From JAIBJN01 sp963825255 (GTDB taxonomy: Bacteria > Actinomycetota > Thermoleophilia > Gaiellales > Gaiellaceae), in assembly GCA_963825255.1 (NCBI GenBank), contig CAWGSF010000002.1, positions 62,001-126,000 on the forward strand: a stretch of 64,000 bases of DNA, written 5' to 3'. This document shows, piece by piece, positions 1-8,376 of this stretch. The position numbers and the translations under genes were made by a program. The notes under the pieces are model-generated. The model saw only the letters and a list, made by a program, of their open reading frames with translations, did not search any database and was not told where the DNA came from. Within the stretch, counting starts at the first letter, position 1. Each line of letters begins with the position of its first letter.

Positions 1-476
1 TCGCTCGTCACGCCGGCGACGACCGATTCCTGCGAGCGCTCGTGGAGGCGCTCGCGCCCCCGGCGGACGGCGCCGAGGAACTTGTCGAGGTTCACCTCGA
101 GCGTCGAGAGGATCGAGTCCGCCCAGTCCTCCATCTCGAGGCGGGTCTCACGCGCCTGGCGGCGGGCCTCTTCGACGATCTCCTGCGCCTGGCGCTCCGC
201 GAGCTTGACGATCTCGGTCTGCGACGCCTCCCGGACCGCCTGCTCCCGCGCCTCGCCGAGGATGCGGTCGGCCTCCCGCTTGGCCTCGGCGAGCATCTCC
301 TGGCGCTCCTTGACGATCCACCGGGCCTGCTTGATCTCCTCCGGGATCGTCGCCCGCATCTGGTCGAGGATGTCGTAGATCTCCTCGCGGTCGATCCGCA
401 CCTGGTCGGTGAGCGGCACGGCCTTCGCGTTGTGCACGAGGTCGTCGAGCTTGTCGATGAGAACGAGGACGTCCAT
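1..476 (-). CDS. SepIVA/DivIVA-like coiled-coil protein, C-terminus outside window
   Basis: The frame is open from an ATG at 474-476 to the window edge, so only the N-terminal ~158 residues are visible. It opens with MDVLVLIDKLDDLVHNAKAV and continues into a long charged Glu/Arg/Ala/Gln helix (repeats such as EAKREADRILGEAREQA) typical of a coiled coil; no membrane segment is seen. It starts 14 nt after the coaD stop on the same strand. In actinobacteria a DivIVA-like cell-division protein (SepIVA) lies near coaD/rsmD, so a role in septum or polar envelope organisation is inferred. A generic coiled-coil or ATP-synthase-b-like protein is the alternative. Confidence 0.72.
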   Translation of the reverse strand, partial: MDVLVLIDKLDDLVHNAKAVPLTDQVRIDREEIYDILDQMRATIPEEIKQARWIVKERQEMLAEAKREADRILGEAREQAVREASQTEIVKLAERQAQEIVEEARRQARETRLEMEDWADSILSTLEVNLDKFLGAVRRGRERLHERSQESVVAGVTS

Positions 477-490
477 GAAGCCGATTCAGT

Positions 491-1021
491 CTACTCTTGC
501 GGGCTGACGGGCGCGCCGGGCTTCCCGCGCGGGAAAAGCTCCCGAAAGCGGCGCGCAACCGGCTCGGGCACGAGCTCGTCGACGTTCCCTCCGAACGACG
601 CGACCTCCTTCACCCCGCTCGACGAGAGGAAGCTGTACTGCGGGCTCGACATGAGGTACATCGTCTCGACCTCGGGCGCCAGGTTCCGGTTGAGGTGGTG
701 CATCTGGAACTCCCACTCGAAGTCCGAGATGGCGCGGAGGCCCTTGACCATCGTCCGGGCGCCGAACCGGCGGGCGAACTCGACGACGAGGTCGGAGAAG
801 ACCTCGACCTGGACGTTCTCGCAGTCGGCCAGGGCCTCCCGCAGGAACCCGACCCGCTCCTCCACCGAGAACATCGTCGACTTGTGCTGCGGATCCCGCA
901 CCACGCCGACGATCACGCGCTCGAAGATGCCGGCCGCGCGCCTGATGATGTCCAGGTGGCCATTCGTCACCGGGTCGTAGCTGCCGGGACAGATGCAGGT
1001 GACCGGATCCGACCCGCTCAG
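491..1021 (-). CDS. coaD: Phosphopantetheine adenylyltransferase, probable CTG start
   Basis: Transfers AMP from ATP to 4'-phosphopantetheine, the penultimate step of cytosolic coenzyme A synthesis. The family signature is CICPGSYDPVTNGHLDIIRR near the N-terminus (nucleotide-binding GxxDPxxNGH), and YLMSSPQYSFLSSSGVKE near the C-terminus is also diagnostic. The nearest GTG in frame (968-970) lies inside the signature and would delete the catalytic loop, and there is no ATG or GTG upstream in frame. A CTG at 1019-1021 overlaps the rsmD stop as CTGA and has GAGGGG eight bases upstream, so I take it as the start (176 aa; the family is usually ~160). Translationally coupled to rsmD. Confidence 0.9.
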   Translation of the reverse strand: MSGSDPVTCICPGSYDPVTNGHLDIIRRAAGIFERVIVGVVRDPQHKSTMFSVEERVGFLREALADCENVQVEVFSDLVVEFARRFGARTMVKGLRAISDFEWEFQMHHLNRNLAPEVETMYLMSSPQYSFLSSSGVKEVASFGGNVDELVPEPVARRFRELFPRGKPGAPVSPQE

Positions 1022-1560
1022 GGAGCCGACCCCTCGAACAGCGTCACGCGGGCGGACCCGTAGCGCCGGCTCGTCCGCAGGGAGAGCGGAAGCTCGGGCT
1101 CGTCCCGGGCGTCCGACTCGACGACGGCCAGGCCGTCGGGCGCGAGGACGGCGGGCAGGTGGGACGCGAGAGAGGGCAGAATGCCTGCAAGCATGCGGTA
1201 CGGCGGGTCGATCAGCACGAGATCGTAGCGCTTGCCCGCCCCGGCGTCCGCCGCCAGCTTGCGGGCCGCGTCCTCGCGCAGGACGACGGCGCCGTCGAGC
1301 CCGAGCCTGTCGAGGTTCCTGACGATGGTCTCCGCCGCGGCGCGATCCGACTCCACGAAGGTCACGCGCGTCGCCCCGCGCGAGAGAGCTTCGAGACCCA
1401 TCGCGCCCGAGCCGGCGTAGAGGTCGAGCACCTCGGCGCCGTCCACCGGCCCCACGAGGTTGAAGACGGCCTCGCGCACGCGGTCGCCGGTGGGGCGCGT
1501 GTCGAGGCCCCTGGGCGCGAGAATGCGCGCCCCCTTACGCGAACCCGCGATGATCCTCAT
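1018..1560 (-). CDS. rsmD: 16S rRNA (guanine-N2)-methyltransferase RsmD
   Basis: Methylates the equivalent of G966 of 16S rRNA in the 30S subunit using S-adenosylmethionine. Start MRIIAGSRKGARILAP and the TRPTGDRVREAVFN block are typical of the family. The SAM-binding motif DLYAGSGAMG is at residues 46-55 and the catalytic DPPY at 118-121. Length 180 aa is normal. Its 5' end overlaps the recG 3' end by 26 nt and its stop overlaps the coaD start, so recG-rsmD-coaD is a single transcription unit, an order common in actinobacteria. Confidence 0.95.
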   Translation of the reverse strand: MRIIAGSRKGARILAPRGLDTRPTGDRVREAVFNLVGPVDGAEVLDLYAGSGAMGLEALSRGATRVTFVESDRAAAETIVRNLDRLGLDGAVVLREDAARKLAADAGAGKRYDLVLIDPPYRMLAGILPSLASHLPAVLAPDGLAVVESDARDEPELPLSLRTSRRYGSARVTLFEGSAP

Positions 1561-3656
1561 CGAGTCGCTCGGCCTCGAGCCGGAGCGGGCCGACGACGAC
1601 GTCCTCCTCGTCCGCGAGGGCCTCGGCCAGCCTCCGCGCCCGGACGATCAGCTCCCTGTCCCTCGTCAGGCGGGCGAACTTCAGGTCGGAGAGGCCCGAC
1701 TGGCGCGTGCCCAGCAGCTGCCCCTCGCCCCGCAGCTCGAGATCGACCTCGGCCAGCTCGAACCCGTCGGCGGTCTCGACGAGCGCCTCGAGGCGCCGCG
1801 CCGCCTCCTCGGTCAGCTCCTCCTTCGGCCGCGAGACGAGCAGGCAGTACGACTGCTCGGCGCCGCGGCCCACCCGCCCGCGCAGCTGGTGGAGCTGCGC
1901 GAGGCCGAAGCGGTCGGCCTCCTGGACGATCATGATCGTCGCGTTCGGCACGTCGACGCCCACTTCGATCACGGTCGTCGCGACGAGGACGTCCAGCTCG
2001 CCGCGCTTGAAGGCATCCATCACCTCCCGCCGCTCGGCCGTCCTGAGCCTCGCGTGCAGGCAGCCGACCCGGAAGCCCGCGAGCTCCGCAGCCCGCAGCC
2101 GCTCGGCCTCCTGCTCGGCGGCCCGCGCCTCCACGGTCTCGGACTCCGAGACGAGCGGGCAGACGACGTAGGCCTGGCGTCCCTCCCCGAGATGCCGCCG
2201 CAGGCGCGTGTAGGCCTCCGCGCTGCGCTCGTGGCCGACCCAGCGCGTGACGACGGGCCGGCGGTCGGCAGGCGGGCGGGCGATCTCGGTGACGTCGAGA
2301 TCGCCGTAGACGGTCTGCGCGAGCGTGCGCGGGATCGGCGTGGCGGTCATGTGCAGGACGTGCGGCGTCGTCTTCCCGAGGGCCCGGCGCTGCTCGACGC
2401 CGAACCGGTGCTGCTCGTCGACGACGGCGACGGCGAGCGAGCGGAACTCGACCTCGTCCTGGATGAGCGCGTGGGTGCCCACCGCCACGTCGGCCTCCCC
2501 GCTCGCGAGCCGATCACGCGCAGCGCGCCGCTGCGCGGCGGGGAGCGAGCTCGTCAGGAGCTCGCAGCGGACGCCGAGCTCGTTGCAGATCTCCTCCACG
2601 GTGAGGAAGTGCTGCTCGGCGAGCGTCTCGGTGGGCGCCATCAACGCGCCCTGGTGACCGCGCTCGACGGCCCGCAGGATCGCGTAGAGGGCCACCACGG
2701 TCTTGCCCGAGCCGACGTCGCCCTGGAGGAGGCGCTGCATCGGGCGGGAGGACGACAGATCGGCCGAGATCTCCCCGATCGCGGACTCCTGGTCGGGGGT
2801 GAGCGTGAAGGGCAGCAGCTCCCGGTAGCGCCCGATCAGCTCCCCGTCCTCGCCCAGGGGAGGCGCGCTCGTCTCCTCCGCCAGCTCCCGGCGCCGCCCG
2901 AGGACGCGCACCTGGAGGACGAGCAGCTCCTCGAGCGCGAGCCGGGCGCGCGCCGCCTCCGCCTCATCGCGCTCGCGCGGCCGGTGCGCGGCCGCCAGCG
3001 CGTCCGCGCGGAGCGGCAGGCCCTCGTCCGCGCGGAGGCGGGCCGGCAGCGGGTCCGGCAGGAAGCGCAGGCGCGGCCGGGCCTGCTCGACGAGGTCGCG
3101 GAGCTTCGCGCTGGAGACCTCCTCGCTCGCGCGGTAGGCGGGCACGAGGCCGACCGTGTGCAGCCCCTCGGTCCTACCGGCCAGCTCGTGGCGCTCGACC
3201 GTGAAGGAGTCGCCGGCGAGGCGGCCGTGGACGAGGAGCTCGGTGCCCTCGGCGAGCTGCCGCGTGACCCAGCGTCTGGTTGAACCAGACCGCGGCGACG
3301 CGGGTTCCCTCGCCGTCGCGGACGATCGCCTGCACGATCTTGAGGTTCCGGCGCCGCGTCGGCCGCACTTTGACGCGCTCGATCGCGCAGCGCACCGTCG
3401 CCTCCTGCCCGAGCGCCAGCCCCGCGAACCCGGTCGCCTCGCTCCAGTCGTCGTAGGCGCGCGGGATGTGCTCGACGAGGTCGCGGAGCGTGACGATCCC
3501 CAGGCGTCCCAGGCGTTCCGCGACCTTCGGGCCGACGCCCGCGAGCGTCTCGACCGAGACGTCCGGATCGGCGCGCCTCGGGAGCGGCGCGTGCGCACCC
3601 CGTGTGACGCCGGCGAAGCCGGCCGGCGAGACGGGAGACCGGACGGAGAGGCTCAG
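1535..3656 (-). CDS. recG: ATP-dependent DNA helicase RecG, one-base frameshift
   Basis: Branched-DNA helicase for fork reversal and recombination. The C-terminal ~590 residues contain Walker A (GDVGSGKTVVALYA), DEQHRFGVEQR, MTATPIPRTLAQT and the QLRGRVGRG motif VI region. The N-terminal wedge domain (TLAGVGPKVAERLGRLGIVT; KIVQAIVRDGEGTRVAAVWF) lies in another frame. The frames join near 3274, where one extra base separates WFNQ from WVTRQLAEG; the span 1535-3656 is 3n+1 nt. The start is uncertain: no ATG/GTG is found in frame upstream, and CTG at 3654-3656 follows a TAGAGT hexamer by 10 nt. I regard the frameshift as a probable sequence error because the rest is intact. Confidence 0.88.
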
Positions 3657-3700
3657 AGCGGCTTCAACTCTAGCCTTCGCGCCTCACGGCGCTGCTTTCG

Positions 3701-4039
3701 TCATGCGGTGGCTTCGCGCCGCGCCTTGCGAGCGCTGAGCCCGAGCCCGGCGCCGACGACCAACGCTCCGAACGCCGCTCCGACGCCGAATCCCCTGTCC
3801 ACCCAGTCGGTGCCGGTCACCGCGGCCGAGGCGGGCGAGGTCGTGTAGACGGTGGGCGCCTGCCCGTCGGGAGCGGTCCGCCGGAGCTGATGGAAGAGCA
3901 CCGGGCTCTCCGAGTCGCTCTTCGGTGGGTGGCTTGGGGGCGCGACAATCCGCGCCTGCGCGGCCGGGGCCGCCAGGGCCGCGACCGCGAGCGGCAGCGC
4001 AAGGCGCTTGACGAACGAGTGCTTCCTCTGCTGGCCCAT
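3701..4039 (-). CDS. Small exported protein with C-terminal membrane segment, unknown function
   Basis: A 112-aa protein I do not recognise. The start at 4039 is supported by AAGGAG eight nt upstream. The N-terminus (MGQQRKHSFVKRLALPLAVA...APAAQA) is a Sec signal peptide with an AQA-type cleavage site; a Pro/Ser-rich linker follows and the last third (VGAAFGALVVGAGLGLSA) is a membrane helix ending in basic residues, so it is probably a small surface protein tethered at its C-terminus. It lies between divergently arranged units and is likely transcribed alone. Confidence 0.65.
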   Translation of the reverse strand: MGQQRKHSFVKRLALPLAVAALAAPAAQARIVAPPSHPPKSDSESPVLFHQLRRTAPDGQAPTVYTTSPASAAVTGTDWVDRGFGVGAAFGALVVGAGLGLSARKARREATA

Positions 4040-4115
4040 CTCTCTCACTCCTTGTGATCCCGTGAACCTGCTCACGGGACGAGGGAGCGGGCCGGGTTCT
4101 TCCGGCGGGCCGGGT

Positions 4116-5051
4116 CTAGGCCGGCTCGCCGTCCCAGTAGTCGAGCGGCTCGATCCGGCCGATGAGGCCGATCCCGCGCAGGTTCACCTTCCCGGAGCGC
4201 GGGTAGTAGCAGATGTCGTTCGGGACGCGGGTCCCGTAGGCGAGGTACGTGAGCCCCTCCCCGCCGGCGCGGAACGAGTGCGGGATCCGCGTCCCGGGCG
4301 GGCGCCCGACGACGTGGCCGGGGCGGACGTCGTGCTCCTCGTCCCCGAGCACGACCGCCCCGTCGCCGCCGAGCACGACGAAGATCTCCTCCTCGGCGGA
4401 GTGGCAGTGGGGCGGCCAGCCGATGTGGCCGGGCGGGATGGTGACGTACCCGACGCCGGTGTCGACCGAGCCGACGGCCCGGCCGAGATCCCGCTCGACG
4501 ACGGCGCAGTCGCCGTGGCGCTCCTCCTCCTCCGGCACGTCGGCGAGGTTGGCGATCGCCGCCGGACGCGGAGAGGGATCGGCGACGTCCGGCTCTCCCA
4601 CCGCGCCCTCGCGGAGGTACGGGGTCTGACCCTCGACGATGGGCGTCACGTCGACGAACGCCGGGAACATCCATGCCACGCCGGCGCGCGGGAGCACCGT
4701 GTTGCCGTGCGGGAGGCGCTGTCCGAAGGCCAGCACGCTCAGGCCGTCCGGGCCGGCGCGGAGCGTGTGCGCCTCCCCTTCCGGGAGGTGGACGAGGCAG
4801 TCCCCTTCCCGCACCTCGTAGACAGAGCCTCCCTGCCAGGAGAGCCCGGTGCCCGCGAGGACGAAGAAGATCTCCTCCTCGGCCCCCTCCGAGTGGGCCG
4901 GCGTCGACCACTTCCCGGGGTCGACGTCGATCCGCTTGACACCCGCGGTGACGGTGCCGGCCGCCGTCCCGAGGTCGCGCCACGTGCCGGCGATGTGGCC
5001 AGCCTCGCGGCGGGTCGTCTCGACGTCGTCCCAGTGAGCCACGTGGCGCAC
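4116..5051 (-). CDS. Two-domain cupin (bicupin) protein
   Basis: 311-aa tandem cupin. The first barrel (residues ~45-110) has the histidine/acid motif in STPAHSEGAEEEIFFVLAG, the second (~205-275) in PPHCHSAEEEIFVVLGGDG; both have the distal PxGxxH-type strand (HLPEGEAHTL, GRPPGTRIPHSF). Cupins bind a divalent metal and act as dioxygenases, isomerases or sensors; the substrate here cannot be told. The GTG start at 5051 lies 8 nt after a TATCGT -10-like hexamer without Shine-Dalgarno, so a leaderless transcript is likely. Divergent from the MBL-fold gene at 5073. Confidence 0.85.
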   Translation of the reverse strand: MRHVAHWDDVETTRREAGHIAGTWRDLGTAAGTVTAGVKRIDVDPGKWSTPAHSEGAEEEIFFVLAGTGLSWQGGSVYEVREGDCLVHLPEGEAHTLRAGPDGLSVLAFGQRLPHGNTVLPRAGVAWMFPAFVDVTPIVEGQTPYLREGAVGEPDVADPSPRPAAIANLADVPEEEERHGDCAVVERDLGRAVGSVDTGVGYVTIPPGHIGWPPHCHSAEEEIFVVLGGDGAVVLGDEEHDVRPGHVVGRPPGTRIPHSFRAGGEGLTYLAYGTRVPNDICYYPRSGKVNLRGIGLIGRIEPLDYWDGEPA

Positions 5052-5058
5052 GGCCGCC

Positions 5059-5065
5059 TACGATA
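5059..5065. promoter_or_regulatory. Overlapping divergent -10 elements
   Basis: TACGAT (5059-5064, + strand) ends 8 nt before the ATG at 5073, and TATCGT (complement of 5060-5065) ends 8 nt before the GTG at 5051. The two hexamers overlap almost completely, so only one polymerase can occupy the site at a time. Inferred from sequence and spacing only. Confidence 0.5.
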
Positions 5066-5072
5066 TCGGCGC

Positions 5073-5694
5073 ATGGCCGAGCCCACCGCCGTCGCGCCCG
5101 CCGCCGAGGAGGTCGTCCCGGGCGTGTGGAGCTGGGGGGTCGCGAACGAGCGGATCGGCGGAGCCGAGAGCACGGGGCACGCCGTCGCGGGGCCGGACGG
5201 GATCGTGCTGGTCGACCCGGTGCGGCTCGACCGCGGACGCGCTCGCCCGGCTCGGCGACGTGACCGCGATCTGCCTCACCGCGCAGTGCCACCAGCGATC
5301 CGCCTGGCGCTACCGCCGCGAGCTGGGGGCGCCGGTCTGGGCGCCGGACGGGACGCGGCCGATGGAGGAGGAGCCCGACAGGCGCTACCGGGCCGGAGAC
5401 GAGCTCCCGGGCGGCCTCCGGGCGGTGCACACGCCCGGGCCCGAGGAGGCGCACTTCTCGTTCCTGCGCGAGGGCGACCCGCGCGTCCTCGTCGTCTCGG
5501 ACCTCCTCACGCACTACGCGGGCCGCGACCTCGACTTCGTGCCCTTCGAGTACCACGACGACCCGGAGACGACGAGGCGCAGCGTCGAGGGCCTCCTGGC
5601 GCTCGACTTCGACGTGCTCTGCCTCGATCACGGAGGCCCGATCGTCGACGATCCGAAATCCGCGATCCGCGCGCTCCTCGCCCGGACCGCGTGA
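5073..5694 (+). CDS. MBL-fold-like hydrolase family protein, one-base frameshift
   Basis: The first frame reads MAEPTAVAPAAEEVVPGVWSW and DGIVLVDPVRLD (the beta-strand with DP typical of metallo-beta-lactamase-fold proteins). From about 5231 the protein continues in the next frame (ADALARLGDVTAICLTAQ ... HTPGPEEAHFSFLREGDP ... DVLCLDHGGPIV). The whole span is 3n+1 nt, consistent with one surplus base. The usual HxHxDH metal motif is replaced by LTAQCHQRSAW, so it may be a divergent or non-catalytic member. The HTPG and DHGGP segments match later family motifs. The ATG is 8 nt downstream of a -10-like hexamer. Confidence 0.7.
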
Positions 5695-5697
5695 CCG

Positions 5698-7122
5698 CTA
5701 CTCGAACGCCCGCTCGCGCGGGGGCGCGTCCGCGGGGTCGAGCCTCGCGGTGCCGTCCCAGCTGAAGCCCGGAGGCACCGGTGCGCACGTCGCCCGCGCC
5801 CGGGCCTCGAGGGACGCCCGGATCCGGGGCAGCCGTCCTGCGGCGTTCTCGAGCTCTTGCGGGTCGCGCCGGTAGTCGTAGAGCTCCTCGTGGCCGGTCG
5901 CGTAGCGGACGTACGCGAAGCGCGGCGTGCGGAACCCGCAGAACGCCGGGACGACGAGCCTCGGGCTGTGTTGCCAGTCCTTGCCCTCGAGCGGGAAGCC
6001 CTTCCTCCGCTTCGGCCCCAGGAGGTCGATCCCCTCGGTCGCCATCGCGACCCCGGCCGCGCGGGCGATCGTCGGGGCGAGGTCGACGTTGAGCGCGGGC
6101 GCGCGGTAGGTCGAGCCCGGCTCGATGCGCCCGTCCCAGCGGGCGAGCATCGGCACCTGGGTCGCCATCCGGTAGGGGAAGTTCTTGTGCCCGTAGAGGC
6201 GGTGCTCGCCGAGGAGGACGCCGTTGTCGGAGAGGAACACGATCAACGTGTTCCCGAGCCGCCCGGTCGTCCTCAGCTCGCGCACGAGCGCCGCGACGGC
6301 CTCGTCCACGCCCATCATCGTCTCCAGCCGCCGCTCGAGCACGTCCGCGTAGCGGTGGCGGCCGGTCACCTTCCGGAGGCGCCGGATCCACGGAGGCTTG
6401 TCCTGGAGGTCCTCCGTGAACGAGGCGGGCACCCGCGGCACGCTCACCCGCCCCGCCCAGGCGTCCACGTGGCGGGGCGCGGGGATCGAGCCCGCATGGG
6501 GCGCGTACGGGGCGAAGTAGAGGAACAGCGGCCGGCCGGGCGGCGTGTCGCCGATGAACTCGACGGCCGCGTCGCGAAGGACGTCGGTCGAGTAGTCCTC
6601 GGGCGCGCTGCCGTGCGCCTGCCCCGCGAAGGTGTAGTCGTAGTACCCGCCGGGGAGCTCGGCGAAGACGTCCCAGCCGGGGGGCACGTGCCCGGGGAAG
6701 GGAGGGCCGCCGTTGAGGTACTTGCCGACGAGGCCGGTGCGGTAGCCGGCCTCGTGGAGGGAGACAGCAAGCGTCCGGTCCTCCATGCCGTTCGCGTAGA
6801 ACGCCGGCCAGCCGCCTCCGTCCGCGGTCGTGTTCGAGTACACGCCCGTCGAGTGCGCGAAGAGGCCGGTGAGGATCGACGCGCGGCTGGGGCAGCACAC
6901 CGAGGTCGGGACGAAGGCCCGCGGGTAGGAGACGCCCCGCCGGCGGATGAGGTTCCAGATGGCGGGCGACCGGTCCGGCCCGAGCGTTCCCGCGCGCTGG
7001 TCGTCCGTGAGCACGATGACGACGTTCGGCGGGCCCGCCGCGGGCGCCTGGGCCACCGCGCTCCCGGCGCCGGCGAGGACGAGGGCGACGGCTACGAGGG
7101 CGACCGGGCGGATCGGCCTCAC
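5698..7122 (-). CDS. Secreted sulfatase (formylglycine-dependent)
   Basis: 474 aa. An N-terminal signal peptide (hydrophobic VALVAVALVLAGAGSAVAQA) is followed by NVVIVLTDDQR, the first metal-binding strand. CxPxR is present as C76-C77-P78-S79-R80; Cys76 would be converted to formylglycine. The second metal/active-site region is FLSDNGVLLGEHRLYGHKN. The sulfate ester substrate is unknown; outside the cell it would release sulfate from polysaccharides or aryl/alkyl esters. The GTG start overlaps the DegV stop (GTGA) although transcription runs from DegV's neighbour into this gene only by proximity: both are on the minus strand with the sulfatase upstream. Confidence 0.9.
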   Translation of the reverse strand: MRPIRPVALVAVALVLAGAGSAVAQAPAAGPPNVVIVLTDDQRAGTLGPDRSPAIWNLIRRRGVSYPRAFVPTSVCCPSRASILTGLFAHSTGVYSNTTADGGGWPAFYANGMEDRTLAVSLHEAGYRTGLVGKYLNGGPPFPGHVPPGWDVFAELPGGYYDYTFAGQAHGSAPEDYSTDVLRDAAVEFIGDTPPGRPLFLYFAPYAPHAGSIPAPRHVDAWAGRVSVPRVPASFTEDLQDKPPWIRRLRKVTGRHRYADVLERRLETMMGVDEAVAALVRELRTTGRLGNTLIVFLSDNGVLLGEHRLYGHKNFPYRMATQVPMLARWDGRIEPGSTYRAPALNVDLAPTIARAAGVAMATEGIDLLGPKRRKGFPLEGKDWQHSPRLVVPAFCGFRTPRFAYVRYATGHEELYDYRRDPQELENAAGRLPRIRASLEARARATCAPVPPGFSWDGTARLDPADAPPRERAFE

Positions 7123-7982
7123 GTCTCGTCCTGGAACCAGAAGAGCCCGAGGGTTCCCGGCCCCCCGTGCGTCCCGATCACCGGGCCGAGGGTCGTGACG
7201 ATGTCGAGCGACGCCTGCGGGCGGGCGGCGCGGATCCGCTGCACGAGCGCCTCGGCGTCGCCCGGGGCGTCGGCGTGCCCCACGCCGACGTGGAGCGTGG
7301 GCGAGTCCTCGGTTCCCTCCTCGAAGAGCCGCAGCAGCTCGCTCAGGGCCTTGGCGCGCCCGCGCACCCGCTTCAGCGGCGCGACCTCGCCGTCCTCGAT
7401 GTGGAGGATCGGCTTGACCGACAGCAGCTGGCCCGCCAGCCCGGCCGCCTTGCCGATGCGCCCGCCGCGTACGAGGTACTCGAGCGTCTCCACGGTGAAG
7501 AGGAGCCCTCGAGTCTCGTCGAAGCGCTCCCGGAGCGCCTCGATCTCCTCGTCGCTCGTGCCGCGCTCGAGCCGCCGCTGGATCGCGTCCGCGAGGATCA
7601 CCGTTCCCCCGGAAGCGACGCCCGAGTCGACGATCGTCACCCGCCCGTCGCCCGCGGACTCCGCGCCGAGGGTCGCGCTCTGGAGCGTCCCGGAGAGCCT
7701 CGCGGGGATGAGGACGCAGATGATCCGCTCGTAGCCGGCAAGCTCCTCGTAGGCCGCGGCGAAGTCGGCCGGGGTCGGCTGCGAGCTCCGCGGCGGCTCG
7801 GGCGCGTCGCGCAGGCGGCGGTAGAACTCGTCCGCGGAGATGTCGACGTAGTCGCGGAAGGTCTCCTCGCCGAAGCGGACGTAGAGGGGCACCGTCCGCC
7901 AGTTGGCGTGGCGCTCCCGCGCGTCCGGGCAGTCGGCCGTCGAGTCGAGGACGATGGCGGTGTTCTCAGCGGAGAGCCGCAC
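7119..7982 (-). CDS. DegV family (FakB-like) fatty-acid-binding protein
   Basis: 287 aa with the DegV hallmarks: VLDSTADCP near the N-terminus (strand plus nucleotide/fatty-acid-binding Thr/Ser loop), SQPTPADFAAAYEEL, and the central SATLGAES... and VRGGRIGKAAGLAGQLLSVKPILHIEDG blocks. In Firmicutes such proteins (FakB) hold a fatty acid while FakA phosphorylates it. A FakA homologue lies at 8377-9946 on the same strand, which supports that role here. The GTG start overlaps the end of the receiver-domain gene by 17 nt, so the two are coupled. Confidence 0.9.
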   Translation of the reverse strand: MRLSAENTAIVLDSTADCPDARERHANWRTVPLYVRFGEETFRDYVDISADEFYRRLRDAPEPPRSSQPTPADFAAAYEELAGYERIICVLIPARLSGTLQSATLGAESAGDGRVTIVDSGVASGGTVILADAIQRRLERGTSDEEIEALRERFDETRGLLFTVETLEYLVRGGRIGKAAGLAGQLLSVKPILHIEDGEVAPLKRVRGRAKALSELLRLFEEGTEDSPTLHVGVGHADAPGDAEALVQRIRAARPQASLDIVTTLGPVIGTHGGPGTLGLFWFQDET

Positions 7983-8358
7983 CGCGCCCCGCGGCGTCCC
8001 TGACGGCGCCGACGATCTCCTCCAGCTGGCGGTCCTTCGTCAGGCAGGCGACGGCGCCCGCCTCGTAGAGGGCGTCGACCTCCTCGCTCTCGGCCGTGGC
8101 GGTGAGCACGACGACCGCCGTCTGCGGGCACGCCTCGCCGATCGCGGCCGTCGTCTCGACGCCGTCGAGCTCGGGGAGGCGGTAGTCCATGAGGACGACG
8201 TCCGGCTTGAGCTCGGTGCACACGCCGAGCGCGCTGCGACCGTCGGGGACGGCGGCGACGACCTCGAGGTCGGGGACCACCCCGAGGAGAAGCTCCAACG
8301 ACTCGCGGAAGACGTGGTTGTCCTCCACGAGCACGACGCTGATCGGACCCTCCGACAC
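7966..8358 (-). CDS. Stand-alone response-regulator receiver domain
   Basis: 130 aa consisting of a single receiver domain with no output domain. Acidic pair E12-D13 (VLVEDNH), phospho-acceptor D58 (VVLMDYRLPELDG), switch Thr in VVVLTATAES and Lys in CLTKDRQ are all present, so it should be phosphorylatable. It is located between the fakA-like and fakB-like genes with overlap or near-overlap on both sides. No histidine kinase is adjacent. Function as a phosphorelay intermediate or protein-interaction switch for the kinase pair is inference. Starts with GTG at 8358. Confidence 0.88.
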   Translation of the reverse strand: MSEGPISVVLVEDNHVFRESLELLLGVVPDLEVVAAVPDGRSALGVCTELKPDVVLMDYRLPELDGVETTAAIGEACPQTAVVVLTATAESEEVDALYEAGAVACLTKDRQLEEIVGAVRDAAGRGAALR

Positions 8359-8376
8359 CGTGGGGAGACTATCGGC

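Noticed and set aside
1460..3283. Very long open frames on the strand opposite to recG, priA, metK, dnaE and other genes
   Set aside because: High G+C suppresses stops in several frames. The opposing frames contain all family motifs, whereas these are low-complexity Arg/Ala/Pro-rich translations.
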